A stretch of 64,000 bases of DNA, taken from positions 1,240,001-1,304,000 of the forward strand of contig JACGZH010000002.1 in NCBI GenBank assembly GCA_014706385.1, in the 5' to 3' direction. Of the stretch, positions 12,861 through 22,278 are shown piece by piece (the first letter of the stretch is position 1; the number at the start of each line of letters is the position of its first letter). The position numbers were made by a program, and so were the translations under genes. The stretch is from Phaffia rhodozyma. Taxonomy: Eukaryota > Basidiomycota > Tremellomycetes > Cystofilobasidiales > Mrakiaceae. The notes under the pieces are model-generated. The model had not been told where the DNA came from and did no database searches. It saw only the letters and a program-made list of their open reading frames with translations.

Positions 12861-14003
12861 TCAATTCAATCCATCCTTACGTCGCAAAACACTGATCAGA
12901 TCGCCCGCCGTAGGTTTTGTACTGGCCACAATGTCTTCCCATACTGATTTCAACGCAGGCTCTTTCTTCATCGCATCTTTGGTAGTGGGACCAATAGCCG
13001 CATATCGAAACTGGCTCGTCAGACCCTTCGCTTCGAGCTCTTGCACGATCAACGGTATTGTCGAAGGAGAAAACATCACGATCCATGGTTTCTGCGACAA
13101 AGACACCTGCATATCGGACCGAAATAGCTGAGCCAGAAGATTCGAACAGCGCGCGGGGTAAGTTGGAGAAGGTATTGTTTGGTACACGTCCAGGGGTTGA
13201 ACATCAACTGGAGGAGTTTGCATGGAGAGATGGGTGGCCAAGACTGTAGAGTTTTTGTCTCCCGTGAGATACAGCAGTGGCCGGTTGTCCTGGATAGGCA
13301 GCGACAGGTCTTCGGATATCAAGAGTGGTGGCGAACGTTGGGAAGATGATGTAGATGATGACGATGATAGGTTTGGCGATGGTAAAGCCACATATTCGGC
13401 GATGATCTGCGCAAGAGCAGGCGAATTCCCAGCGGAATCACCTCCGACGATATTGGTTGCAGAAGGACGGAGACAGGAGGGAATTGTTCTTCCGAGATCG
13501 GCCAGAGCTCGGGCGGTCGAAGGTCCGACAGTGAAGAAAGGTGTAGATAACCAATTTGATTGGGTTGCTATAGAGTAAGCGACACGATATCGTCGGAAAC
13601 CAAAAGAGCCGAATCTAGTCAGTCATTGATAAAAGACCTAGTTAAAAGAAGTACATGAGCACTCACCACTCTCGTCTTCGACCGAGTTCATCTTCCCTTT
13701 GACATTGCCAGACTTCTCAGCCGATAATTTGATCACCCTGTTTGCACTGCTCTCCCACGCATCGACCGAGCGCTGGCTAGTCACAATCACACCTCGCCAT
13801 TTATCTCCACCTTGTTCAACAATTTGATCGAGAGCCGACTCATTAGAGAACACAGTTTCAAATACAGGCAAGAAGAAAGGTGTATAAGACGGCTGAGATG
13901 AATTGGAAGAAGGTTGGGATAGCAGGTAAGCATATGGATCCGGCGTGTTGGACGAACATGACCGGGTCGATTCTCGAAGAAGGATAACTGGAATTGGTGT
14001 CAT
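12861..14003 (-). CDS. HEM4: Uroporphyrinogen-III synthase
   Basis: Closes and isomerises hydroxymethylbilane to uroporphyrinogen III in haem synthesis (cytosol). Seen: two exons, 13667-14003 and 12861-13566, joined in phase (GTGAGT donor, CTATAG acceptor). They give about 347 residues. The protein begins MTPIPVILLRES, the usual opening of this family. It continues with WRGVIVTSQRSVDAW, FFTVGPSTARALADL and RPLLYLTGDKN. The C-terminal half has IVMFSPSTIPLI, YAAIGPTTKDAM and AGDLISVL, matching the two-domain HemD fold. Family members vary greatly in sequence, but the order of these blocks is diagnostic. The ATG is directly preceded by CTCTCTACAG, so the 5' UTR may carry an intron ending at the start codon. 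The promoter region is shared with the CENP-B-like gene on the other strand. Confidence 0.85.
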
Positions 14004-14233
14004 CTGTAGAGAGAAAGCAAAGATATGAGAAGCTTCCAAGAACTGTGAGCTCTAGATAGACCGACAAGAAGATGATGAGTGTCGATTTCACAGAAAGGTC
14101 TGGTCAAAATCAATGGATGAGGATGAAGTTGAGAAGGTGAAACATGATTAGATGGCAAATGACGCGTCCATCCTCTCCTCCTTCTTACCACCCTCATCGA
14201 CCTCTGCTCTCTGTCCGTGGTAGTCTACTCATC
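14004..14233. promoter_or_regulatory. Divergent promoter between HEM4 and the CENP-B-like gene
   Basis: 230 bp separate the two start codons. Both 5' UTRs and any shared promoter must lie here. No canonical TATA box is obvious. Confidence 0.45.
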
Positions 14234-15942
14234 ATGTCTACGGAGACATCCTCCACGGAGGACTTTAATCAGCCCTCTCTAGTGCTGCCTTCCTCGCGGG
14301 AAATGGTTTCTCCGTCGGACGAACCGTTTGAGATCGAACCAATCCCATCGAATCATATTCTCGTTCCCCATGATGACCCTCAACTCTCTCTTGAGCCGAC
14401 CGACGAGCTGGTCGCGGCAGATGATCAATTGAACTGTATAGAACATGATGACCCAAGGCAAGACGGTAATGTCGGACATATCGGTCATGTTGTGGACGTT
14501 CCGGCCATCGATCACGAGCACGAGCAAGGGCACGATCAGGAGCGAAATCGGGAACAAGAACATGACCGAGAACAACTGGAGCAAGATGTTTGCCATCAAT
14601 TAGAGGTTTTTAGTCCGTCACTAGGTGACATTTCTGGCGCGCTATCCCTTATGGACAATCACCTTGAAATGAAGGAGAAGGAAGAGTTGCACAGGACTGG
14701 TCTTACCACAGGAGATTGGTAGGTCTCGTCATTTTCGTTTGTGCACCACGTCTTTGCATAACATCCTATAATCTTATGTTGGGTCAATGTTCAAAATCCT
14801 CTGTTCTATTGATTCAATGTCTACATCACCTCGTAGGTTGATTGTATTTGATTGGATGGATAAGAACCCAAAATCGAATCAGCTTCGAACGGTTGAGCAT
14901 TTCAAGAACAATCCAGATGGTTCGTTGAACATCACATCGACACCCACTCTCATCTTTCTTCGATAATCCAGGCTCATCATCTGTATGTCTGTTCCCGAAT
15001 ACAGGTCCTTCTCTGATTTTTAATCAGGCGACGCTCTCTCGGAACCTCAAGAAACGCCAGTTGATCGAGGAACGTGCAGAGACGACTCATAATGGGCGCA
15101 GCCTCAAGCGGGCCCGTAAAGTGAAATTTCCAGATGTTGAGGCCGCTCTATTGAGATGGATTGAAGAGGGAGAATACAGACCGACAGGTCTTCGCATCAA
15201 GGAGCGATTTATGGCCTTTCAAATTGAGCTCGGTGTGCCAGTAGAAGAGAGGCTGAAGGGCACGAACGGATGGTTAGATTCATTTTTGTCGACGTATGTG
15301 TATGCTGTTCCTTCCAGACACGCCTCATTTCATCCCCCAACCATCTACACATTGCGCTAATTGTGTCACTGGTCCTACTTATTTTATATCAGACACGGTC
15401 TTCGACCCAAGATCAGACTTAAACAGGAAGGCATGTTGACTGCAAATACCGAACCATCAGAATCCGGGAAACATGATGGTCTTCAACCAGACGACCACCT
15501 AGATCTCTCAATAGATACTGAGGCAGGACCGAGTGTATATGACCCTCAGGACCATCAACATGAAGAACTTCAGTCGGATGAACATCATCATCAGCATGAC
15601 CATCAACAGCAAGGACACCAATCTCATGATGACCAGCAGGATCCACATCATCAGGAGCACGAACTTCAGCAAGACGATCACCCGGATCATACGCATGACG
15701 GAGTAGACGACCAAGGCCTAGGGGGTTTCCCCCAGTTCGTGATGGATGATCTGCAGGCTGCACCACCGCCGATCATCTCAGAGGCGGTCGCGTTGTCCTA
15801 CGTGGATGCCTTGGAAAGAAGGGTATTGGAAGAAGGCGATCCATCTACCCCTGATTCAGTGTTAGAATCGTTAAGGTTTCTGAAAGCAAAGTATCAACAG
15901 ATCGTCGCAGTTTCCGCGTTGCTTTCTGATGAACATGTATAG
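14234..15942 (+). CDS. CENP-B-like protein with paired helix-turn-helix DNA-binding domains
   Basis: Four exons (14234-14718, 14837-14919, 15005-15293, 15393-15942) join in phase to give 468 residues. Seen: an acidic N-terminus with a His/Glu/Gln/Arg stretch. A first helix-turn-helix follows (WMDKNPKSNQLRTVEHF ... FNQATLSRNLKKRQ). A second, CENP-B/Tc5-type, follows that (FPDVEAALLRWIEEG ... RIKERFMAF ... TNGWLDSFLSTHGL). The C-terminus is a long His/Gln/Asp-rich region ending in a short helical block. Known: this tandem arrangement is the DNA-binding half of CENP-B, of fission-yeast Abp1/Cbh proteins and of pogo-family transposases. No DDE transposase core is present and no inverted repeats flank the gene, so it looks like a domesticated DNA-binding protein. 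An upstream in-frame ATG at 14144 exists. I chose 14234 because it is followed by a more typical acidic start. Target DNA is unknown. Confidence 0.75.
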
Positions 15943-16596
15943 TCATATACATACATGCGTACCCAAGCTTTGTAGTTCCTTCGCCTGCTTGGGTGATCTC
16001 TTTTGCTTCCTCCTCTTTCGTACAGATGGGCTTTTCTCTTAGTTTCTTCTATCCTCTTTTTGGGCTTTCTCATTTATCCTTTGTGATTGCGATCTATACA
16101 ATCTTACATACCCACCATGTGCCTCTTTTAGAGATTATAATACTATGTACACATTTTTTAACGATGTCTGATGAGAAGGGGTATATGTATCAAATAAGAA
16201 ATTCGATAAACAAAATGCGCACAGTTTTCCTATTTGTTTGTCCGACTTCGAGAGATCATCTGAAGACGACTTCCACCACGATCAACATACCCTGCTTCCT
16301 TGTTTGGATCCCATCAATCGTCTCTAATCTGGGTGCGTTTCTATTGTTCTTGTCTTGTTGTATTTCTTCATTGGATCTCTGGAAGAATGATTAACCGCTT
16401 GATGTTCTCTCTCCGTTGTCGTTAACTTGATCGTCTGCTTGATAATTCCTCTGATCCTTCACCTCTGTTTACAGAATCTTCTACCTGGTTTCTCGAGTCT
16501 TGCTAGTCGCAAACACTCAAGCTCGCCCTCGTTCTCCATCCAATTCAGGTTTCCTTCCATTGCCTTCCGTTTGTCGACTCTAGCTTGTTCTCTACT
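15943..16596. other. Intergenic region upstream of the SPT small subunit gene
   Basis: This is a 654-bp gap between two plus-strand genes. It is T-rich with many TTTCTT/CTTTTT runs. It presumably holds the 3' UTR of the CENP-B-like gene and the promoter or 5' UTR of the next gene. No gene is recognised. Confidence 0.4.
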
Positions 16597-17097
16597 ATGA
16601 CTTTTCCTCATCGGCCGCCGACGAACAAGCCTGGTCTTCGTCTGTTCCTTTGGAGGCAACGTGTCTGGTTCGAGGCTTCCCTAGGACTCGCCATGATGGA
16701 CACCTGGGAGATAATCATCATTTGTATGTTTCTTCTGCTTGTAAATCTGGAACGTATAATCAAAAGGTCAACTAAAAAACGAGCGTCATCACTAATGCTT
16801 ATCATCGTTTATTCTTGTCTGGCCTCCCGTCAACCGATCAATCGATCAAATGTGAATGATCAAACAGATTCTATACTTCTCGTCGTTCTATCCCTCCTTT
16901 CGTTCGCAATCTTATTCTATCTTCCGGTTCATGTCGGCTTTCTCAGTCGACGAGCGGCATACTACATCAAGGGAGACGAGTCTAGATCAATCATCGACAC
17001 TCAGGACTTTTCGAACCTAGCCCGTTGGATTGGACTACTTGGCTCTGCTTCAAAGGATGATTCGGTAGTTGAAGGATTAGGAAAAGTAGAGTTGTGA
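16597..17097 (+). CDS. Serine palmitoyltransferase small subunit (ssSPT/TSC3-like)
   Basis: Two exons, 16597-16723 and 16868-17097, join in phase (donor GTATGT, acceptor AACAG) to give 118 residues. Seen: after a short basic N-terminus comes LWRQRVWFEASLGLAMMDTWE. After splicing, a single hydrophobic helix (SILLVVLSLLSFAILFYLPV) and HVGFLSRRAAYYI follow. Known: the ssSPT family has the pattern aromatic-basic, a short amphipathic segment ending in (E/D)xWE, one membrane helix ending in PxH, then an aromatic tail. It binds and activates the LCB1/LCB2 serine palmitoyltransferase in the ER, the first step of sphingolipid synthesis. The C-terminal 40 residues are extra compared with human ssSPTs and have no recognised motif. 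Without splicing, the frame reads through the intron and hides the single-helix topology. Assignment rests on a short motif, so it is good but not certain. Confidence 0.75.
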   Translation: MTFPHRPPTNKPGLRLFLWRQRVWFEASLGLAMMDTWEIIIICMFLLLVNLERIIKRSTKKRASSLMLIIVYSCLASRQPINRSNVNDQTDSILLVVLSLLSFAILFYLPVHVGFLSRRAAYYIKGDESRSIIDTQDFSNLARWIGLLGSASKDDSVVEGLGKVEL

Positions 17098-17420
17098 GCG
17101 GATGTCGGGCTGATAGTACCTCTAGACTTAATCTTCTCCTTGCCTTGGGCTTTTTTCTTATTTTGTCTATCGTTATGGTTGAGACCCAATTTATACTCTA
17201 TACATATGTAATTAACCATATTCAGAAGTAGAAGAGAAGCTACAAAAGAAGTACAGCGGGTGAACATAGAGGGTGAAGATAGGGAGAAACGTCATTTTAT
17301 GCAAGCACCTTCGTTTTTTTGGCAGGAGATATAAAATGGAGATCTCTCTTTCCCCTCTCTTTCCATCTCCACTTCCATAATTCCAACCACCAACAAACTT
17401 CACTCACCCATCGTCTTCTT
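17098..17420. other. Intergenic region upstream of the HET-C gene
   Basis: This is a 323-bp tandem gap. A TATAAAA motif occurs at about 17330, some 90 bp before the HET-C ATG, inside a CT-rich leader. It is a plausible core promoter. Confidence 0.45.
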
Positions 17421-20400
17421 ATGGTTCTTCACAAAAATCCTTTCAAACTATCTCTCGTTCTCGTTCTAGTGGCGATTTGCCTCGCTCCCTCGGTTCGTGC
17501 GTTCGGGGCAGGGGTCAGTAAACACTAGCATTATGAACTATTCTTCATCCAGTCAATTAGGCTACAAATAGCTGATCAGAGTCATCTTAATCCATAATAG
17601 AACATTCCTGCCAAGTCCTTCGTGGAAGGAGAGGCCTGGCGACATGGTGACATCGGTTCGTCTTTGTCTTTTCACTCTTTCTCCTTTTGTAATCGTCGGA
17701 GGACGGCCGACCTGATAAGTATCTTCGATTTTTTCCTTGGACCACTTAGAGGAGGCTGCGCTCGCTATCGCATTCAAACATCTTTTTGGGAAAGATCTCG
17801 ATAGAAACCGGGTCTACTTTGGGAACTGGCTAAGGTAGAGTGAACTCTGATCCAGGTGTCAAGATCGTTTGTCGAGGGAAGGTCTCTGACTCGATCATTC
17901 TCAACTGGGAACCTTCAACAGAGACTATTCCCAGGCGATGGACGTAGGTGCCTTGTCCAAAGTTTCCAAGCAAACAATCCTTCTCGTCATTGGCCTGTTG
18001 GGATTTCTCAGCTTTGGGTATGCTACTCAAGAATTTGAGGTTCGTTTTCTACTCCGAGAGCTATGAAGCGGAGAGCATAAAGCATCTACATCCACTCGCC
18101 CTTTTCTTCCTTCTATTTCTTTTCCTTCTTTCGAGATATGAAATCTGACGGCCGTCACTCGCTCAGGTAACCGAAGAGAGGCTTGGTGTTTATTTGACCA
18201 CGGAGCATATCGATAACCCCAAGTAAGTGTCTCACATTCTCTGTTTGCAATGCCACCACTCACTCTATCTCCTTGTTCTTGCTACAGAGGATATCCTGGT
18301 AAGTATGATGCTTATGTCACATGTACAACTGTAATGCTAACTGTCTGGCATTGACTTGCTGAGATAACAGATCCTACCAATCCTTCCGTCAAGGCTACCG
18401 ATTATGATCCCCGGCTACGAGCGTACGTCTGTCTCTCGATTAGTTTATTTGGTTCACCGACCTGATCTGGTGGAATTCTATAGTGAGGTCAAACCTGAGG
18501 AGCTTGACATCAATCTCAAAACCGGTCTGAAGAATTATATCGCGACCGAGAATCAAGACTACGATTCGTCTGCTGGCCTTGTCCGACGGCTTGTTCAGCA
18601 GTGCATCTCCAAAGGAAGGCAGAATAATGATAAGGACAAATATGAGGCCTTTAGATTGCTCGGCACATTGTTGCATACTCTCGAAGATTTCTCGGCCCAC
18701 TCCAACTTCTTGGAGCTCACTCTGATTAAACTCGGTTATACTCAGGTGCGATCGAATTGCATCATGTTGTTTGAGCGCTACTCATTTCTCAAGTCTTTCA
18801 TATTGGTGATGCGCAGGTGTTTCCTCATGTAGGAGCAAACACTAAAGTCCGCCTACAGAACGGCAAGGTTGTGTACCCCTTGGTGACAGGAACGTTTGCC
18901 TCTAGCGACTTCTTGTAAATATTTCTCTTTTATCTTTCCACTCCCCGGTCAGTCCGGTATTATTTTATATACTAAATCATGCAACCATCAATTCTTGTTA
19001 GGCATTCATTACTTGGCGAGACTACCGATCACATCACTCAGGTTGGTTTATTAGTTATCCTTCGTTGACTTGCGCAAAACTGAAACTTACTCACTTCTCA
19101 AATGGGTTCCATAATTATGATACCTCATCTTATAGATGTCGGTTTCTAATCTTTATGAAAAAATGGAGGCGGCCAAGAAGAAACCTGACTCGGGCAATAT
19201 GGCTTTGATCAAAACTTTGATCTCCAAATTCATGGAATCCAAAGGAGGTGACAACGAGCAGGAGAACAATGCTACCTCCGAAGAAAAACTAAACCGGATC
19301 GATGGTACCAAAGATTCTTTATCGCAGAAGGGTCAGCGAATGAGAGGCGGCGCTGGCTTGAGCGAGCGAGATATCAAGGAGATTAGGGACCAGATTTGGA
19401 GCATCCTTGAGTGGAGAGATAGTGCGGCCATGATTTGCATCGTCCTCTCAGTTTGAAAGATACACAAAGCTAACTGACATATGTGGTTCCTACTGAACTT
19501 GTCAGACTTGATGAAAAAGATTGAGTCCATAATCGAGTCCATTCCGTCAGTCTTCTGTTTGTCGACCTTGTATCTATTCAATTCATGTGTACTGAAAATA
19601 CGTGACTTGTTTCTGCCTTTATAAAGATTCCTGGAAGCCTTTCTGGAGGAGATATCGGATAATACGTACACTTATGTGTTGACTTGCCTCGAACCGTATG
19701 TATTGTGTTTGCTATTCGTTATTTGTGGGTTGACCAACTTTAACCCCCTATCTTTGACTTTTGTTTCCTCATATCAGTGTTGTTTTGCCCATCCTCCAGA
19801 ACTTTACGGAGGTTCTTGGAGAAGGTGGATCCTACGTGATCAAGAGGTAAATCAGTTCATGTTGTTCGGTTACTTTTGCAAACTGCCTGATCCGAGCCCC
19901 ATTTCCACACAATAGTGTTGAACAGGAAGAAGTCTTTCACAATGACAACGCTTCCGATCCTACTCATTCGTTCTTAAGCAAAGGTACGTTCTCTCTTAGT
20001 ATCATCGCCGTGAGAAATAACTGTTGAACCTGCGCTTTTCATGTTTTCCTCGAAAAAGATCATTTTGGTACGTTACGCTCGCCTGAAATTTCCAGTCTTT
20101 TTAGAATGATTAGCCGATCAGATACATCATGCCTTCCTTCATACTTCAGGTCTCGTTCTCAATCATCCAGCAGGACAAGTGGCGCAAGTCATTGTCAAGT
20201 ATGGTGCCGGACTCATCACGGAAGCTTGGACCGACCGTAGACAGGATCCAAACGATGTAGCCGATAAAATTCTCGAGGTGTTGTAAGTCAATTTTTAAAC
20301 GACATGAACGAGATCACTTGATATATGAACAACGTTTTCATTCCCTTCTTTCTGCTTCTGTTTAGCTTCCATCCAGAGAATATTGATCGGAACTCTCAGA

Positions 20401-22067
20401 TTCAGAAGGATATGATCCAGACGACTGAGACCTGGCTTAGAGGAAATTCTGATGTCGACGACGTGATCCGAAGGCTTCAAAAGGAAAAGTCAGTGATCTT
20501 ACCATCTTTTTTTTTGAATCTCCGTTTGATAAGTTTCTGATTGAATCACCACTTATGAATCAAATCTAGTATTCGGACGCATGGAAACATCAGATCATTT
20601 GAAGATCTTGGGGAAGACAATAAGGTGCATCTCTCTCATCGTCGTGTTTTCTGATGTGTTAGCGCTAAATGTTATATTTGAACAATTTATAGATGAGTGT
20701 CAAGCCCCCAACTCTTCAAGAGTTTGCGAATAATCGTTCGTGCCTTCTCGTTCGTAATTCTAACAAGTCTGCCTGTAACTTGTTCGGCTGACTATCATAC
20801 ATATTCTTTTGTGCTATAACAAACTCGATTTTCTTCTTTCCTAGCTCAAGCAGCCATGACTTCTCTCGTTTCTGACTTTGCCAGCAAAGTGTTCAACATC
20901 GGAGGTAGTTCAAACAAGAACGACAACCAGTCCAAGCCCGACACCAAGACTTCGTATCAGAGTTACTCTTCCGGTCAAACGGCTTCCTATGGTCAGCCGG
21001 CATCCTCTGGCTACCAAACAAGCCAGCAATCTGCACACAGCCAGCAACCGTCTTATGGCCAGCAATCCTCCTATGGCCAGCAATCTTCCTATGGCCAGCA
21101 ATCTTCCTATGGCCAGCAATCTTCCCATGGTCAGCAATCTTCCTATGGTCAGAATGCTACGGTTTCTCAAGGCGAGGCTGCATCTTATTATGGAAATACT
21201 CAAAACGAGACATCTTATAGCCAGAGCAAGACTTCCTATGATGATCAGCCCGTCTACGGACAGACGACGTCCTCCTACAGTCAACCTACGCCTGCTTACG
21301 GACAGTCCAAACCTGCTTACGGCGAGCATCGGGTGCATGGCCGTCAAGATGATGATGACGAGAATGACAACAGACCTTCTTATGGCCAACAGAAACCGTC
21401 GGCAACATACAGTCAGACCCAATCGTCGTACACGCAAGGTCGGACGTCGGACGAGACTGATGAGCTCTCTTATGAACAAAGTCGACCCTTCCATGGCCAA
21501 AATCAGTCTACCTACCAGTCCTCTCCTCAAAGGCAACATCACAAGCCTCAAGTTCCTCATGAGGCTTTTGGCAACAACGGTGGTGGCGATGGTGATCAGC
21601 AAAGATTTGGTCGTCAGAACGAATTTGGTCGACAGGGACAATACGAAGAACCTCATCGTAACACTGGTGGACCAGGTGGCACTGTTCACGGGCGACGATC
21701 ACCTGATGAGTACGGTCGAGGAGAAGATCGATTCAATGGAAGACCTCCTCAACCGGGCCATGGTCAACAGCAATATGGATCTCAGGGAGGAAACAGATTT
21801 GGCGCGGAAGAACAAAACAGATATGGGGGTGAATACGAAGAGGAACGTCGGGGTGGTCACGGGAGGCCTGATAGGTATGGAGGGGGCTCACCTCCGGATG
21901 GTAGGTTCGGTGGTCCAGGCGGATTTGAAGAAGAGAGGCAAGGTGGATTTATGGAAGGATTCCCTGGTGGTCGAGAATACAGGGGTGGTGATGAGTATGG
22001 TCGAAGAGGAGGCTACGAAGGTGGTAACGAGCGCAGATTTGGTAGGGAAAACAATGATAGATATTAG
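17421..22067 (+). CDS. HET-C family protein with prion-like SYGQ/GY-rich tail
   Basis: More than fifteen short exons followed by a long last exon (about 20845-22067). Seen: a signal peptide at the N-terminus (MVLHKNPFKLSLVLVLV, ending SVRA). The HET-C opening follows: FGAG, then NIPAKSFVEGEAWRHGDIE, EEAALAIAFKHLFGKDLDR and VYFGNWLRDYSQAMDVGAL. Further core blocks are GVYLTTEHIDNPK, YIATENQDYDSSAGLVRR, LLGTLLHTLEDFSAHSNF and FPHVGANTKVRL. The His/Asp/Glu-rich block ending in SNFLEL is the conserved heart of the family. The last exon encodes about 400 residues low in hydrophobics: six tandem SSYGQQ-like hexapeptides, then Gln/Tyr/Ser, then Gly/Arg/Tyr-rich sequence to the stop. Known: Neurospora het-c is a secretory-pathway heterokaryon incompatibility protein whose C-terminus is glycine-rich. 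Whether this protein acts in nonself recognition here is unknown. Confidence 0.88.
21042..21149 (+). repeat. Six tandem 18-bp repeats inside the HET-C tail
   Basis: Six consecutive 18-bp units starting CAGCAA and carrying TATGGC/TATGGT run without a break. They encode QQ(S/P)S(Y/H)G. Copies differ by one or two bases: the first has a Pro codon and the fifth a His codon. The unit is in frame, so copy-number change would lengthen or shorten the tail without a frameshift. Confidence 0.9.
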
Positions 22068-22278
22068 TCTGACGATACTCCAATGGTGGATCGTTTTCTT
22101 ATCTTCTGTAGTTTCTTGTTCATGCGTTCCTGATGCTTTCAAAAAAAATCGGTTCTTGTTTGTCCATTCCCTGATGCAAACGAAGAATGGCAACGGTGAC
22201 AACAAGTGTGCTGGGGCTATAGCAATGAACAATCTCGTTGATCATGAATATAGAATAGAGGTAGACAAAGCATGAGGA
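22068..22278. other. Convergent 3' region between HET-C and the flavin monooxygenase
   Basis: This is the 211 bp between two facing stop codons and must hold both 3' UTRs. No other feature is seen. Confidence 0.5.

Noticed and set aside
14234..15942. An active DNA transposon around the CENP-B-like gene
   Set aside because: No DDE catalytic core was found after the DNA-binding domains, and I saw no terminal inverted repeats or target-site duplication near its ends.
16585..17097. Unspliced 170-codon reading of the SPT small subunit gene
   Set aside because: It begins at TTG and includes a segment with good GTATGT donor and AACAG acceptor. The spliced form matches the ssSPT pattern and the read-through form does not.
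20910..21689. Long minus-strand open frame (259 codons) opposite the HET-C tail
   Set aside because: It mirrors the repetitive SYGQ codons. The translation is low-complexity Leu/Arg/Ile without a family match, and the plus strand clearly codes for the spliced HET-C tail.
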